Shown: in pieces, positions 1 through 6,961 of the stretch | Numbering within the stretch: the stretch's first letter is position 1 | How the letters are laid out: the number at the start of each line of letters is the position of its first letter | Origin: JACVRW01 sp035650215 | Lineage (GTDB): Bacteria > Actinomycetota > Thermoleophilia > Solirubrobacterales > Thermoleophilaceae | Length of the DNA: 64,000 nucleotides | Reading direction: 5' to 3' | NCBI GenBank assembly: GCA_035650215.1 | Contig: DASRIC010000054.1 | Location: 1-64,000, forward strand | The notes under the pieces: generated by a model | Told to the model about the DNA's origin: nothing | Database searches by the model: none | What the model saw: the letters and a program-made list of their open reading frames with translations, nothing else | Program-made: the position numbers and the translations under genes

Positions 1-2
1 TC

Positions 3-215
3 GACATCATGTTCGACGGCGTCTCGGACACTGTCGAGTTCGAACTCGGTCAGCTACTGGGCGAGCGATACGCGCGACTCCAAACACCGCTCAACGGCGC
101 GAGCGGAGCAATGGACGATGCCAGCACCGACAACCTCCACAGGCTACGCCAGCTAGGCGAGGAGCTCGTCGCCAAGAACCAAGCCCAGCTCGATCGGCTC
201 TGCGCGCTCTTATAG
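3..215 (+). CDS. C-terminal part of an unrecognised protein (truncated by window start)
   Basis: An open frame enters from the window edge and ends with TAG at 213-215. There is an internal ATG at 9, so the visible 68-70 residues may be only the C-terminus of a longer gene. The sequence is hydrophilic, ends in a likely helix (LRQLGEELVAKNQAQLDRL) and matches no family I recognise. It is followed by non-coding or decayed DNA, so it may itself be a remnant. Confidence 0.3.
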   Translation, partial: DIMFDGVSDTVEFELGQLLGERYARLQTPLNGASGAMDDASTDNLHRLRQLGEELVAKNQAQLDRLCALL

Positions 216-241
216 ACCACCCGCCCCGACGTCGACACCCC

Positions 242-586
242 TACGCGGCCAGGACGGACTCTCCGATCGGGTCCTGCCCTACGAGTTTCGTAACCGAAGA
301 GCTGCTCGTCGGAAGCCGCAGCAAGGCCGTAGCCGGCCTCGGACTCTTCGCCCTCTCGCCGATGCCATCGGCGCAGCTGTTCATCGGCGCCAGGCTGCTC
401 ACGGCCCCTTTCGTCCCGCTGACCGCGGCCGTTCTTCGCAAGCCGGGCGCGTCGACCGTGGGGTTCTCGATCCAGCCAGTGCAACCGGTCACGCAAGAGA
501 TCTCGGAAATGGCGAGGTCGGGCCAGACTCGCTCCGAGCGGCAGCTGCGAACCACTGCGGGTCCTAGCTGCCTCGGCGTAAGCTAG
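242..586 (+). pseudogene. Possible remnant of a small membrane protein gene
   Basis: The frame from about 242 to 586 reads a hydrophobic stretch (GLGLFALSPMPSAQLFIGAR, then LLTAPFVPLTAAVLR) that resembles a membrane helix pair. It has no plausible start upstream, since the first ATG at 362 falls inside the helix. The end of the frame turns into compositionally random sequence. I read this as a decayed gene fragment. The resemblance to a membrane protein is seen directly; the family is not identified. Confidence 0.3.
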
Positions 587-700
587 GTCGCTGCCTCTGC
601 TGGGCGTACACGGCGTGCGCCCTCGCAGTCCCTAGAGCGACGGGCCCCGCGCGTACATCCTTCCACGTTGACTTCCACAGCGGCGCGGAGCCGCGATGCG

Positions 701-751
701 GCGGGGCGCGGGGTAGCGGCCGAAGCCGCTCCCCGCAGCCCGCCACGGCAA
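701..751 (+). repeat. Hairpin repeat, left copy (flanks the gene at 832)
   Basis: About 51 bases that recur at 1106-1156 in the same orientation. The common core is a GC-rich near-perfect inverted repeat (GGGGTAGCGGC paired with GCCGCTCCCC) followed by the shared tail GCAGCCCGCCACGGCAA. It resembles a REP-type intergenic element. The left arm has one extra base compared with its partner arm, whereas the right copy is perfect. Confidence 0.7.
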
Positions 752-831
752 CGAGAAGCCGCTCCCGCGCAGAGGTTCATCGCCCCGTTCCGGGTAGGAG
801 GAGCCGTAGGGGACCCCGAAAGGAACGGCGA

Positions 832-1086
832 ATGTCAACACCAGAGCAGTGCGTGATCCTCAACATCCCAGAAGGATTGCGCCTCAACCTCCTTGGCCTC
901 ATCGTCGAGATTGATGCGGTACGGATCATTGCTGACCGAGCCGGCCTGCTTGGTGGCCTGCTCGCGTCTCTCACATGCGGAGGTATCGAGTCAGCGGAAC
1001 GGCTCGAAGCGCTCGCGCAAATGGTCCGCTCTCAGCAAGGAAATGGAGGAGGCGCACCACAGCCGCGAGCGGCTGCACGCAAGTAA
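832..1086 (+). CDS. Small conserved hypothetical protein with an LLGL...GGLLASL motif
   Basis: This 84-residue protein starts at ATG 832, preceded by GAAAGGAA about 8 bases upstream. Residues 15-50 follow a pattern (LNLLGLIVE, a charged/valine stretch, GLLGGLLASLTCG) reminiscent of small actinobacterial proteins of unknown function with LNLLGL and LLGxLLC motifs. That link is from memory of the pattern, not a database match. The tail is Gln/Ala/Arg-rich. There is no signal peptide or clear membrane helix. It stands alone in a gene-poor region, bracketed by two copies of a hairpin repeat. No function is assigned. Confidence 0.5.
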   Translation: MSTPEQCVILNIPEGLRLNLLGLIVEIDAVRIIADRAGLLGGLLASLTCGGIESAERLEALAQMVRSQQGNGGGAPQPRAAARK

Positions 1087-1105
1087 GTCCCCCTCATACC
1101 GGTCG

Positions 1106-1156
1106 GCGGGGCGCGCGGGCAGCGGCCCAGCCGCTGCCCGCAGCCCGCCACGGCAA
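1106..1156 (+). repeat. Hairpin repeat, right copy
   Basis: Second copy of the 701-751 element. Positions 1116-1140 form a perfect 11-base inverted repeat (CGGGCAGCGGC, loop CCA, GCCGCTGCCCG), followed by the same tail GCAGCCCGCCACGGCAA. It lies 20 bases after the stop of the small gene at 832 and could serve as its terminator, although no T-run follows. The arm differences between the copies partly preserve pairing. Confidence 0.7.
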
Positions 1157-1224
1157 AGATGAACCGCTGCTTCCCCTAGCCCATCCCGGGAATCTCGCCC
1201 CCTCGTGCTCCCGGGGCCTACGAC

Positions 1225-1320
1225 GGCGCTGGCGGACTGTCGCTTCGCGGAGCGCCCGCCGCGGTTGGTCGCGGTGACGGTGATCTCGTGCGTGCCGGGG
1301 TTAAGCGCCGGGGCGATCCC
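1225..1320 (-). pseudogene. Possible fragment of an Ig-like/PKD-type surface protein gene
   Basis: On the minus strand the frame reads LNPGTHEITVTATNRGGRS, which looks like the end of a bacterial Ig-like or PKD domain. No start, signal peptide or repeat partners surround it, and the frame becomes random on both sides. It therefore looks like a leftover piece of a larger secreted protein gene. Low confidence, because the match is one short motif. Confidence 0.25.
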
Positions 1321-1486
1321 GGCGCCGCGGCCGAGCACCGAGCCGGGACCCCTGACCAGCCGACGCACGCGGGCAGCGGTGCCGAGTATTTATGGGCTAA
1401 TGGCAACCCCTAGTGATACGGCCCCCATGTATCGGCGATCCGAGCCAGTTGATGCGACCACTATGCGCGACGCCGTCGGTCGCCTA

Positions 1487-1560
1487 TGCCCCGGGCAGGA
1501 CTCGAACCTGCGACCCGCGGCTTAGAAGGCCGCCGCTCTATCCAGCTGAGCTACCGGGGC
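1487..1560 (-). tRNA. tRNA-Arg (anticodon TCT)
   Basis: The minus strand folds into a full cloverleaf: acceptor GCCCCGG/CCGGGGC, D-arm with AGCTGGATA, anticodon stem GCGGC/GCCGC with loop CTTCTAA, and T-arm GCAGG-TTCGAGT-CCTGC. The anticodon TCT reads AGA. The discriminator base is A and the CCA end is not encoded. It lies at the boundary between the decayed left edge and the dense genes to the right; its 3' end faces the decayed side. Confidence 0.95.
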
Positions 1561-1603
1561 GAGTCCGGCCAAGCCTAGGCCCGGCGGCGGCCCTTGACGA
1601 GGC

Positions 1604-2062
1604 TCAGCGGCCGCCGCTTCCGCCGATCGACGAGCCCGACAGGAAGAAGAACCAGATCTCGAAGGCCGCCGCGGCGACGAGCACCGTGGCGACCACCACC
1701 TTCTCGGCGCCCGAGATGCGCGCGGCGGCCGCCCGGCGGTCCGGGCGCTCGCCGCGCATGCTTCGCAGCCAGGGCGCATGGGTGCGCACCGTCGGCGTTG
1801 TGCCGGTGGCCTCCTGGTAGGCGTGCATCGTGAGCTTGAGCAGCTGGTAGAGACCCATCGAGAAGGCGATCAGCGCAACGATCACGACGGCGAAGGCGCC
1901 CATCGAGGGTTGGCTCTCCTCGCCCTGGACGCGCGAGCCGATCCAGAGCGCCAGGAGCGGGCTGCCGGTCCAGACGTTCAGCGCCAGGAACGCCATCGCC
2001 GCGGCGAGCAGGACCGCCTTGAGCTTGCTCCCCGACCCGGAGGCGGGCGCGGGGCCCTCCAC
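1604..2062 (-). CDS. Hypothetical three-helix membrane protein
   Basis: The 152-residue product has three predicted membrane helices, at about residues 13-38, 52-78 and 122-146, and a Gly/Ser-rich end. I chose GTG 2062, two bases after the stop of the upstream HhH-GPD gene, because that suits translational coupling. An in-frame ATG at 2101 would overlap that gene by 37 bases and add 13 residues. I do not recognise the family. It lies between two tRNA genes on the same strand and probably shares a transcript with the upstream gene. Confidence 0.65.
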   Translation of the reverse strand: MEGPAPASGSGSKLKAVLLAAAMAFLALNVWTGSPLLALWIGSRVQGEESQPSMGAFAVVIVALIAFSMGLYQLLKLTMHAYQEATGTTPTVRTHAPWLRSMRGERPDRRAAAARISGAEKVVVATVLVAAAAFEIWFFFLSGSSIGGSGGR

Positions 2063-2064
2063 GC

Positions 2065-2625
2065 TCAGACCGGAGGCGCCACGGGCCGCGCGCGCGACCA
2101 TTCGGCCTTGTGCTCGCGCTTGGCCGCCTGGTAGTCGGCGAGCGCCTGCGGCGAGTCCACGTCGCCGAGCGTCGGATGCCACGGCACCAGATCGCTCGCG
2201 ACCTCGATGCCGAAGCGCTTGGCGAGCACGGCCCCGAGCGACTTCGTCTTCATCTCGCCGAAGCCGGGCAGCGCCGCGATGTTGGCGCGCAGCTCGTCGG
2301 CATCGGCGGCGTCCGTCCAGACGCGGGCGGCGTCGCCGTCGTAGCGGTCGCGCAGATGGACGGCCAACTCGTGCACGCGCGCCGCCATCGACTTGGGGTA
2401 GCGATGGATCACGGGTCGCGTTCGGAACACCGGCTCGAGGTCGGCCGACGCGAGCGTACCGGCGTCGATCGCCCCCAGCCGCTCCTTCAATACGAGCGGG
2501 CCCTCGAATGCCTTCTGCACCGTGATCTGCTGGTCGAGCGCGAAGCCCACGAGCAGCGCCATCGGATCGGACGCGATCAGGGCGTTCGCCTCGTCCGAAT
2601 CGGTGAAGTAGAGGCGCTCGGGCAT
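2065..2625 (-). CDS. HhH-GPD-type base-excision DNA repair protein
   Basis: This 186-residue protein matches the short actinobacterial HhH-GPD glycosylase-like family. The N-terminal part (LIASDPMALLVGFALDQQIT) is the usual opening helix pair. Residues about 120-145 carry the helix-hairpin-helix LPGFGEMKTKSLGAVLAKRF, where Lys would be the lyase nucleophile in bifunctional glycosylases. It lacks the C-terminal iron-sulfur cysteines of endonuclease III. The expected role is removal of damaged bases from DNA. ATG 2625 is the first good start, because frames upstream run into tRNA-Pro. Confidence 0.8.
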   Translation of the reverse strand: MPERLYFTDSDEANALIASDPMALLVGFALDQQITVQKAFEGPLVLKERLGAIDAGTLASADLEPVFRTRPVIHRYPKSMAARVHELAVHLRDRYDGDAARVWTDAADADELRANIAALPGFGEMKTKSLGAVLAKRFGIEVASDLVPWHPTLGDVDSPQALADYQAAKREHKAEWSRARPVAPPV

Positions 2626-2648
2626 GCGCGGATCGTACCGCTCGATGA

Positions 2649-2722
2649 TCGGGGTGCCCGGATTTGAACCGGGAACCTCCGCCACCCAAAGGCGGCGCGC
2701 TACCAGGTTGCGCCACACCCCG
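2649..2722 (-). tRNA. tRNA-Pro (anticodon TGG)
   Basis: Minus-strand cloverleaf with acceptor CGGGGTG/CACCCCG, anticodon stem CCGCC/GGCGG around loop TTTGGGT (anticodon TGG), and T-arm CCCGG-TTCAAAT-CCGGG. The discriminator is A and no CCA is encoded. It precedes the HhH-GPD gene on the same strand by 23 bases. Confidence 0.95.
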
Positions 2723-2764
2723 TGTCGGCCGAGTGTAACCACGAGCGCCGGCGCGAGCCGGAGC

Positions 2765-3502
2765 TCAGCCCGACAGCCCGTACAGGAACACCACCGACGC
2801 CGCCGCCAGCAGCGCCACCCCGGTCACCGGGACCGCGCGAGCGCCCGCCGGGCGGGTCTTCTCATGGACCATCAGCGCGGTGAGGAGCGCCATCCAGATC
2901 AGGCTCGCCACGCCCGCCGCGAACATCACCAGCATCAGCGCCCAGCAGCAGCCGACGCAGAAGGCGCCGTGCCGGGCGCCCAGGCGAAATCCGCCGCCCA
3001 CCCCGCGCTCGTAGAAGCGGCGCAGGAACTGCCCCGGGTGGCGGCACTTGTCGAGGCAGGCGTCCTTCAAGGGCGTGAACTGGAACGCACCCGCGAGCGC
3101 GAGCACGCCGGCTCCGATGGCCCAGTCGCGCTCGTGCAGCCAGGGGCTCGACTCCACCAGGGCGTGGAGGCCGGCGTCGAACACGAAGGCGAGCGCGCCG
3201 AAGGCACTCCACACCGCGGCGTAGCCTCCAATGAAGGCGGCCATCGCCCGCCCCTGCGCAGGTGCATTGGCTGACGCGACCGAGAACATCCGCACCATCG
3301 GCAGGCTCGACGGCAGCATCATCGCGGCGATCATCACCTGCCACGAGAGCAGGAACAGCAACCCGGCCAGGAGCGGCGGCGGCCCGTCCACGAGCAATGC
3401 ATCGTGGTGGACGAGCGCCGCCGCGCCCGCCACCTGGGCCGCGATTGCGACGGCCCAGGCGGCGGCGATGCCGGCCAGTATCGGGCGAGACGCCGGGCTC
3501 AC
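2765..3502 (-). CDS. DUF2182 predicted metal-binding integral membrane protein
   Basis: The 245-residue membrane protein has about seven hydrophobic segments and the DUF2182 hallmarks: a Met-rich helix (WQVMIAAMMLPSSLPMV, residues 54-70), LKDACLDKCR at 145-154 and CVGCCWALM at 182-190. The cysteines and methionines suggest a copper or other soft-metal role, which is family-level inference. It starts with GTG at 3502, overlapping the stop of the DUF1326 gene (GTGA). DUF1326 and DUF2182 proteins are often neighbours and may form a two-part system. It is the last gene of the TetR-headed operon. Confidence 0.85.
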   Translation of the reverse strand: MSPASRPILAGIAAAWAVAIAAQVAGAAALVHHDALLVDGPPPLLAGLLFLLSWQVMIAAMMLPSSLPMVRMFSVASANAPAQGRAMAAFIGGYAAVWSAFGALAFVFDAGLHALVESSPWLHERDWAIGAGVLALAGAFQFTPLKDACLDKCRHPGQFLRRFYERGVGGGFRLGARHGAFCVGCCWALMLVMFAAGVASLIWMALLTALMVHEKTRPAGARAVPVTGVALLAAASVVFLYGLSG

Positions 3503-4146
3503 TCGCCCCGGTAGTCGATCTTCCAATCGGACTGGATCGCGTTCTTGCCCTCGAGCTCCCAGGTCATGCCGTGCTCGGGGATGTCGATCTTCTGCCGGTC
3601 GGACTTCGAGATGTACGCGGGCGAGCCCGGCACGGTCGAGAAGACCGAGTTGCTGAGGGTCGTGATGCTGCCGTCGGGACCCCGGTAGGGGGCCATCGAG
3701 CACTCGACCTTGCCGTCGATCGTGAGCGTTCCGGCGCCGTCGACGATCGAGTGGCTGATCGGCGCCCGCTTGACCTCGAGCACCTCGCCCACCAGGCCCG
3801 CGAGGTCGGCCAGCGGCCCGCCGAGCTTCCCGGTGAACGCGTCGAGCAGCGCGTCCGTCTGCTCGTCGCTGGCGCGCTCGTCGACGAACACGACGACGCG
3901 CCAGTTGCCCTCGAGCACGTTGCCGGGGATCTTGCAGACGTCGACGATCGTGAGCCCGCTCACGTCCACGCCGCGGACCTTGCCCTCGGAGATCTGGTAG
4001 GCCACGACCGAGTCGCAGTAGCCCTCGTCGGGGTCCTCCCCGATCCAGCAGGGACACAGGGTGTCGCAGCTGCAGACCTCGAGGAGCGATCCGGTGAGCT
4101 GGTAGCCCGCCGTTGTCTCGGTCGGGCTCGTTTCGGTGACTGTCAT
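3499..4146 (-). CDS. DUF1326 domain protein
   Basis: A soluble 215-residue protein. The diagnostic N-terminal motif is LLEVCSCDTLCPCW, with Cys at 25, 27, 31 and 33 and further Cys at 44 and 71. That looks like a metal or redox site and is characteristic of DUF1326, whose biochemical role is not established. No signal peptide is seen, so it should be cytoplasmic. ATG 4146 overlaps the hydrolase stop (ATGA), and its own stop overlaps the DUF2182 start, so the three genes are translationally coupled. Confidence 0.85.
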   Translation of the reverse strand: MTVTETSPTETTAGYQLTGSLLEVCSCDTLCPCWIGEDPDEGYCDSVVAYQISEGKVRGVDVSGLTIVDVCKIPGNVLEGNWRVVVFVDERASDEQTDALLDAFTGKLGGPLADLAGLVGEVLEVKRAPISHSIVDGAGTLTIDGKVECSMAPYRGPDGSITTLSNSVFSTVPGSPAYISKSDRQKIDIPEHGMTWELEGKNAIQSDWKIDYRGE

Positions 4147-5066
4147 TGCGAGTCTCCTTCCTTGGATCCTGTGGGTGCGGCCGCCACCGGAGGGGCGCGC
4201 GCCTCCCGCTCGACGAAGCCTTTGAGCAGCGTGTTGAAGAGCACCGGCTTGCGCAGGTGCGGGGCGTGACCGACGCCCGGGAGGCCGACGAACTCCCCGC
4301 CGGTGACCTCGGCGAGCTCGCGGCCGATCTCGACCGGGCGAACGGCGTCCTCCTCCCCGTGCACGACGAGCACGGGGCAGGACATCCGCTCACACAGGTC
4401 GAGCACGTCCTCACGAGTCTCGATATAGGGACCGAGGACCGTGGCGGCGAGCGTGCTCGGATCCGTTTCGAGACCCCAGCCGACGGCGTCCTCGATCTGC
4501 TTGGTCGAGTGCCGCTCCGTGAAGATCTTCCCCATGAAGAATTCGACGAAGTCCCGGTAGCCGTGCTCCCAGTAGTGCATGTTCCACTTCGCCCAGCCCG
4601 CGGTGGTCTCGAGCCGCTCGGTGAAGCGGCCCATATAGCGGGCGCGCTCGGGCGACACGCCCGCGAGCGGCACGGCCGGACAGATGAAGACCGCGCCCGG
4701 GATGCGCTCGGGATGCTCGGCCGCCAGCAGCAGGCTCCGCTGGGCGCCCTTCGACCAGCTCACCACCACCGCCTGCTCGGTGTCCGTGGCGTCCATGACC
4801 GCCACCGCGTCGGCCGCGAACTCGGTCTCCGCATAAGCGTCGGGTTCGGCGGGGCGACCCGAGTGCCCGTTCCCGCGTGGATCGAAGACCACCACGCGGT
4901 AGTGGCGGGCGAAGTAGGGAACCTGTGCCTTCCAGCAGCGCGAGTGCACGATCGACCAGGTGGGCATGAACAAGACGGTGGGCGAGCCGTCGCCGAAGCG
5001 CTCCCAGTAGATCGGCACGCCGTCGCGGTTGACGTATCCCGTCTCGTCCGGCTCGCGCGCCCTCAC
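4143..5066 (-). CDS. Alpha/beta hydrolase
   Basis: The 307-residue protein has the alpha/beta-hydrolase order: oxyanion-side strand (VLFMPTWSIV), FDPRGNGHSG at 61-70, nucleophile elbow SWSKGA with Ser105, acid Asp240 in VVHGEEDAVRP, and His267 in GVGHAPHL. The elbow reads S-x-S-x-G rather than G-x-S-x-G, which is uncommon but tolerated. The substrate is unknown. It starts with GTG at 5066, overlapping the glycosyltransferase stop. It sits between a glycosyltransferase and the DUF1326/DUF2182 pair in one operon. Confidence 0.8.
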   Translation of the reverse strand: MRAREPDETGYVNRDGVPIYWERFGDGSPTVLFMPTWSIVHSRCWKAQVPYFARHYRVVVFDPRGNGHSGRPAEPDAYAETEFAADAVAVMDATDTEQAVVVSWSKGAQRSLLLAAEHPERIPGAVFICPAVPLAGVSPERARYMGRFTERLETTAGWAKWNMHYWEHGYRDFVEFFMGKIFTERHSTKQIEDAVGWGLETDPSTLAATVLGPYIETREDVLDLCERMSCPVLVVHGEEDAVRPVEIGRELAEVTGGEFVGLPGVGHAPHLRKPVLFNTLLKGFVEREARAPPVAAAPTGSKEGDSQ

Positions 5067-6274
5067 GCGAGCACCTCCGCGAGCCGCTCCGCCGCCCGCC
5101 GGGCGCCGTCGCGCTCGACCGGCCGATAGCTCACCTCACGGCCGATCTCCTCCTCGATCGCCGCCGCGATGTCCTCCGGCTCGCTCGTCTCGAAGTCGAG
5201 CCGCCGGCCCGCGCCGTAGCGCTCGAGCCGGTGGTGGACGTGGAAGTTCTGCTCGAAGTGGTGGGCGAGCGGGAAGTAAATGAACGGCCGTCCGGCCGCC
5301 GTGAGCTCCATCGCCGTGGTGAGCCCGCCCTGCACGACGGCGAGGTCGCACGCGGCGAGGTGCAGGTAGAGGTCGTGCACGTAGGGACAGATCTGGAGGC
5401 CGTCCGCCTGGGGAAGCGTCGCGGGGTCGATGCGCGGGCCCGCCACCACGATCATCCGCAGGTCGGGTACCCGCTGCTTGGCTTCGCCGAAGGCGGCCAT
5501 CACGTTTCGAAGCAAATGCTCGCCGACGCCCGAGCCGCCTACCGTGACGATGCACACGCGCTCGTCCGGCCGGTAGCCGAGCTCCGCGCGCAGGCGCTCG
5601 CGGTCGGCGAACCGCTCGGCGTCGAAGCCCGTGACGTACCCCGCGAAATCGAAGTTTCGCTCGGTCCAGTCTCGTATCAGGGGCAGGTCCGGGCCCAGCG
5701 CGTCGGGCACGATGTCCTCCGGGTTCCCCACGAACAACGCACAGTCGCGCACGTCGGGGTGCGCGGCGATGTGCCCAACCATCTCGCCGTTGTAGTCCGC
5801 GGTCAAGTGCGCCTCGTGCGCGCCGCCGTCGTCCATCGGCAGCCAGCCCACGAAGTCCGTGAGCCAGGCGTAGTGGGCGCGCTTCTCGGTCGGGTGCTCG
5901 TGGAGGTAGTAGTCGATCTCCCAGGCCTCATCGCCGATCCATAGGTCGTAGCGCTCCTGGCGCACCAGATCGTGGAAGACCATGTAGTTGGCCACGAGGA
6001 TCTCGTCCATCCGCCGCCAGGCCTGGAAGCAGTGCAGGTCGTGCTCGGCGGACTCGGACTCGATGTGGCTCGACTCGTTCGCCAGGTGGCGGCTGGCCGG
6101 GTGCACGCGCTCGCCCTCGGCCTCGAGCACGCGCGTAACCGGATGCTGCGCGAGCCAGTCGATCTCGACGCCCGGCACCAGCGCGCGCAGCTCGCGCGCG
6201 ATAGCCACGTCGCGGCGCGCGTGACCGAGACCGATCGGCGAGGACATGTAGAGCACGCGCCGGGGGGAGCTCAC
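5063..6274 (-). CDS. Glycosyltransferase of the MurG/GT28-like (GT-B) type
   Basis: This 403-residue protein begins with the GT-B N-domain motif VLYMSSPIGLGHARRDVAIA. It ends with a GT28-like C-domain: VCIVTVGGSGVGEHLLRN, then the donor-binding region CDLAVVQGGLTTAMELTAAG followed by RPFIYFPLAHHFEQNFH. It probably moves a sugar from a nucleotide donor to an unknown acceptor in the cytoplasm. GTG 6274 overlaps the TetR stop (GTGA), so it is the first gene after the regulator. It is not MurG itself: no division/cell-wall gene cluster surrounds it. Confidence 0.75.
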   Translation of the reverse strand: MSSPRRVLYMSSPIGLGHARRDVAIARELRALVPGVEIDWLAQHPVTRVLEAEGERVHPASRHLANESSHIESESAEHDLHCFQAWRRMDEILVANYMVFHDLVRQERYDLWIGDEAWEIDYYLHEHPTEKRAHYAWLTDFVGWLPMDDGGAHEAHLTADYNGEMVGHIAAHPDVRDCALFVGNPEDIVPDALGPDLPLIRDWTERNFDFAGYVTGFDAERFADRERLRAELGYRPDERVCIVTVGGSGVGEHLLRNVMAAFGEAKQRVPDLRMIVVAGPRIDPATLPQADGLQICPYVHDLYLHLAACDLAVVQGGLTTAMELTAAGRPFIYFPLAHHFEQNFHVHHRLERYGAGRRLDFETSEPEDIAAAIEEEIGREVSYRPVERDGARRAAERLAEVLA

Positions 6275-6885
6275 GCCCGCCGCTCCTGTGCCGCGAGCCA
6301 GCCGTCGATCCAGGCGAGCAGCTCGGCGTGGCCGCCCTGGATGCCGGTCACCTGCTCGAGCTGGAAGCCCTTGTTGAAGGTCATCACGAGCGCCAGCACC
6401 GCCTCGAGGGGGAAGGCCTCGCGGTCGAGCCCGTGCTCGTCGAGCGCCTCGGCAAACGCCGTCCGCAGCGTGGAGCGCCACTCCTCGTCGACGTGCCGCA
6501 CCCGCTCCTGGAGCTGGGGACGGTTCCAGGACATCGCCTGGAGCTCGAGCCAGATCTTCGGGTAGCCCGCCGCGTAGTCCTCGTCGAGGTAGCGCATCGC
6601 CAAGCGCCACTTGTCGATGAAGGGACCCTCGGCCCTATACATCGCGCGCTGGCGCTCCACGAGCCGGTCGGTGAAGCGCTCCAGCACCTGGAGGAGCAAC
6701 TCCTCCATCGAGCCGAAGTAATAGTGCACGAGGCCATGGTTCACGCCCGCCTCGGCCGCGACCGAGCGGGTGGTGATCCGCGCGTAGCCGTCGCTCACGA
6801 GCATTCGCTCGGCGGCGTCGAGGAGGGCGTTGGCGGGCTCGGTGACCCGCTTGGAGGGGACGGGAGCGGCTTCCACGTTGGTCAA
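6271..6885 (-). CDS. TetR family transcriptional regulator, probably autoregulating its operon
   Basis: A 204-residue TetR-type protein. The helix-turn-helix lies at about residues 15-60 (ITTRSVAAEAGVNHGLVHYY, then FGSMEELL), followed by an all-helical ligand domain. The frame opens with TTG at 6885; GTG at 6876 is an alternative, and neither has an ideal Shine-Dalgarno sequence. Directly upstream are a strong promoter and a perfect 7+7 palindrome over the expected transcription start. It therefore likely represses itself and the four coupled genes behind it. The ligand is unknown. Confidence 0.85.
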   Translation of the reverse strand: MTNVEAAPVPSKRVTEPANALLDAAERMLVSDGYARITTRSVAAEAGVNHGLVHYYFGSMEELLLQVLERFTDRLVERQRAMYRAEGPFIDKWRLAMRYLDEDYAAGYPKIWLELQAMSWNRPQLQERVRHVDEEWRSTLRTAFAEALDEHGLDREAFPLEAVLALVMTFNKGFQLEQVTGIQGGHAELLAWIDGWLAAQERRA

Positions 6886-6889
6886 GTGC

Positions 6890-6907
6890 CTTAGTCAGAT
6901 GACTAAG
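6890..6907. promoter_or_regulatory. Palindromic operator for the TetR gene at 6271
   Basis: CTTAGTC-AGAT-GACTAAG is a perfect 7-base inverted repeat with a 4-base centre. It starts 4 bases upstream of the TTG start and covers the expected transcription start of the leftward promoter, the classic place for a TetR-type repressor to act. Confidence 0.75.
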
Positions 6908-6911
6908 CGCG

Positions 6912-6941
6912 AGCATAACCCGGCTCCACCGCGTAAGTCAA
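6912..6941 (-). promoter_or_regulatory. Sigma-70-type promoter of the TetR/glycosyltransferase operon
   Basis: On the minus strand TTGACT (-35, 6941-6936) and TATGCT (-10, 6917-6912) are separated by 18 bases, a near-consensus promoter. The predicted start near 6905 falls in the TetR palindrome and leaves a leader of only about 20-30 bases. Confidence 0.7.
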
Positions 6942-6961
6942 GTAGGGTGCCGCGTTCCCCG

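Noticed and set aside
1604..2716. A 370-codon frame spanning the membrane protein and tRNA-Pro
   Set aside because: It runs across a tRNA and an out-of-frame copy of the HhH-GPD gene; only the last part, from 2062 (or 2101), looks like protein.
2765..6885. Secondary-metabolite gene cluster
   Set aside because: No polyketide, non-ribosomal peptide, terpene or RiPP core enzyme is present; one glycosyltransferase and one hydrolase are not enough.
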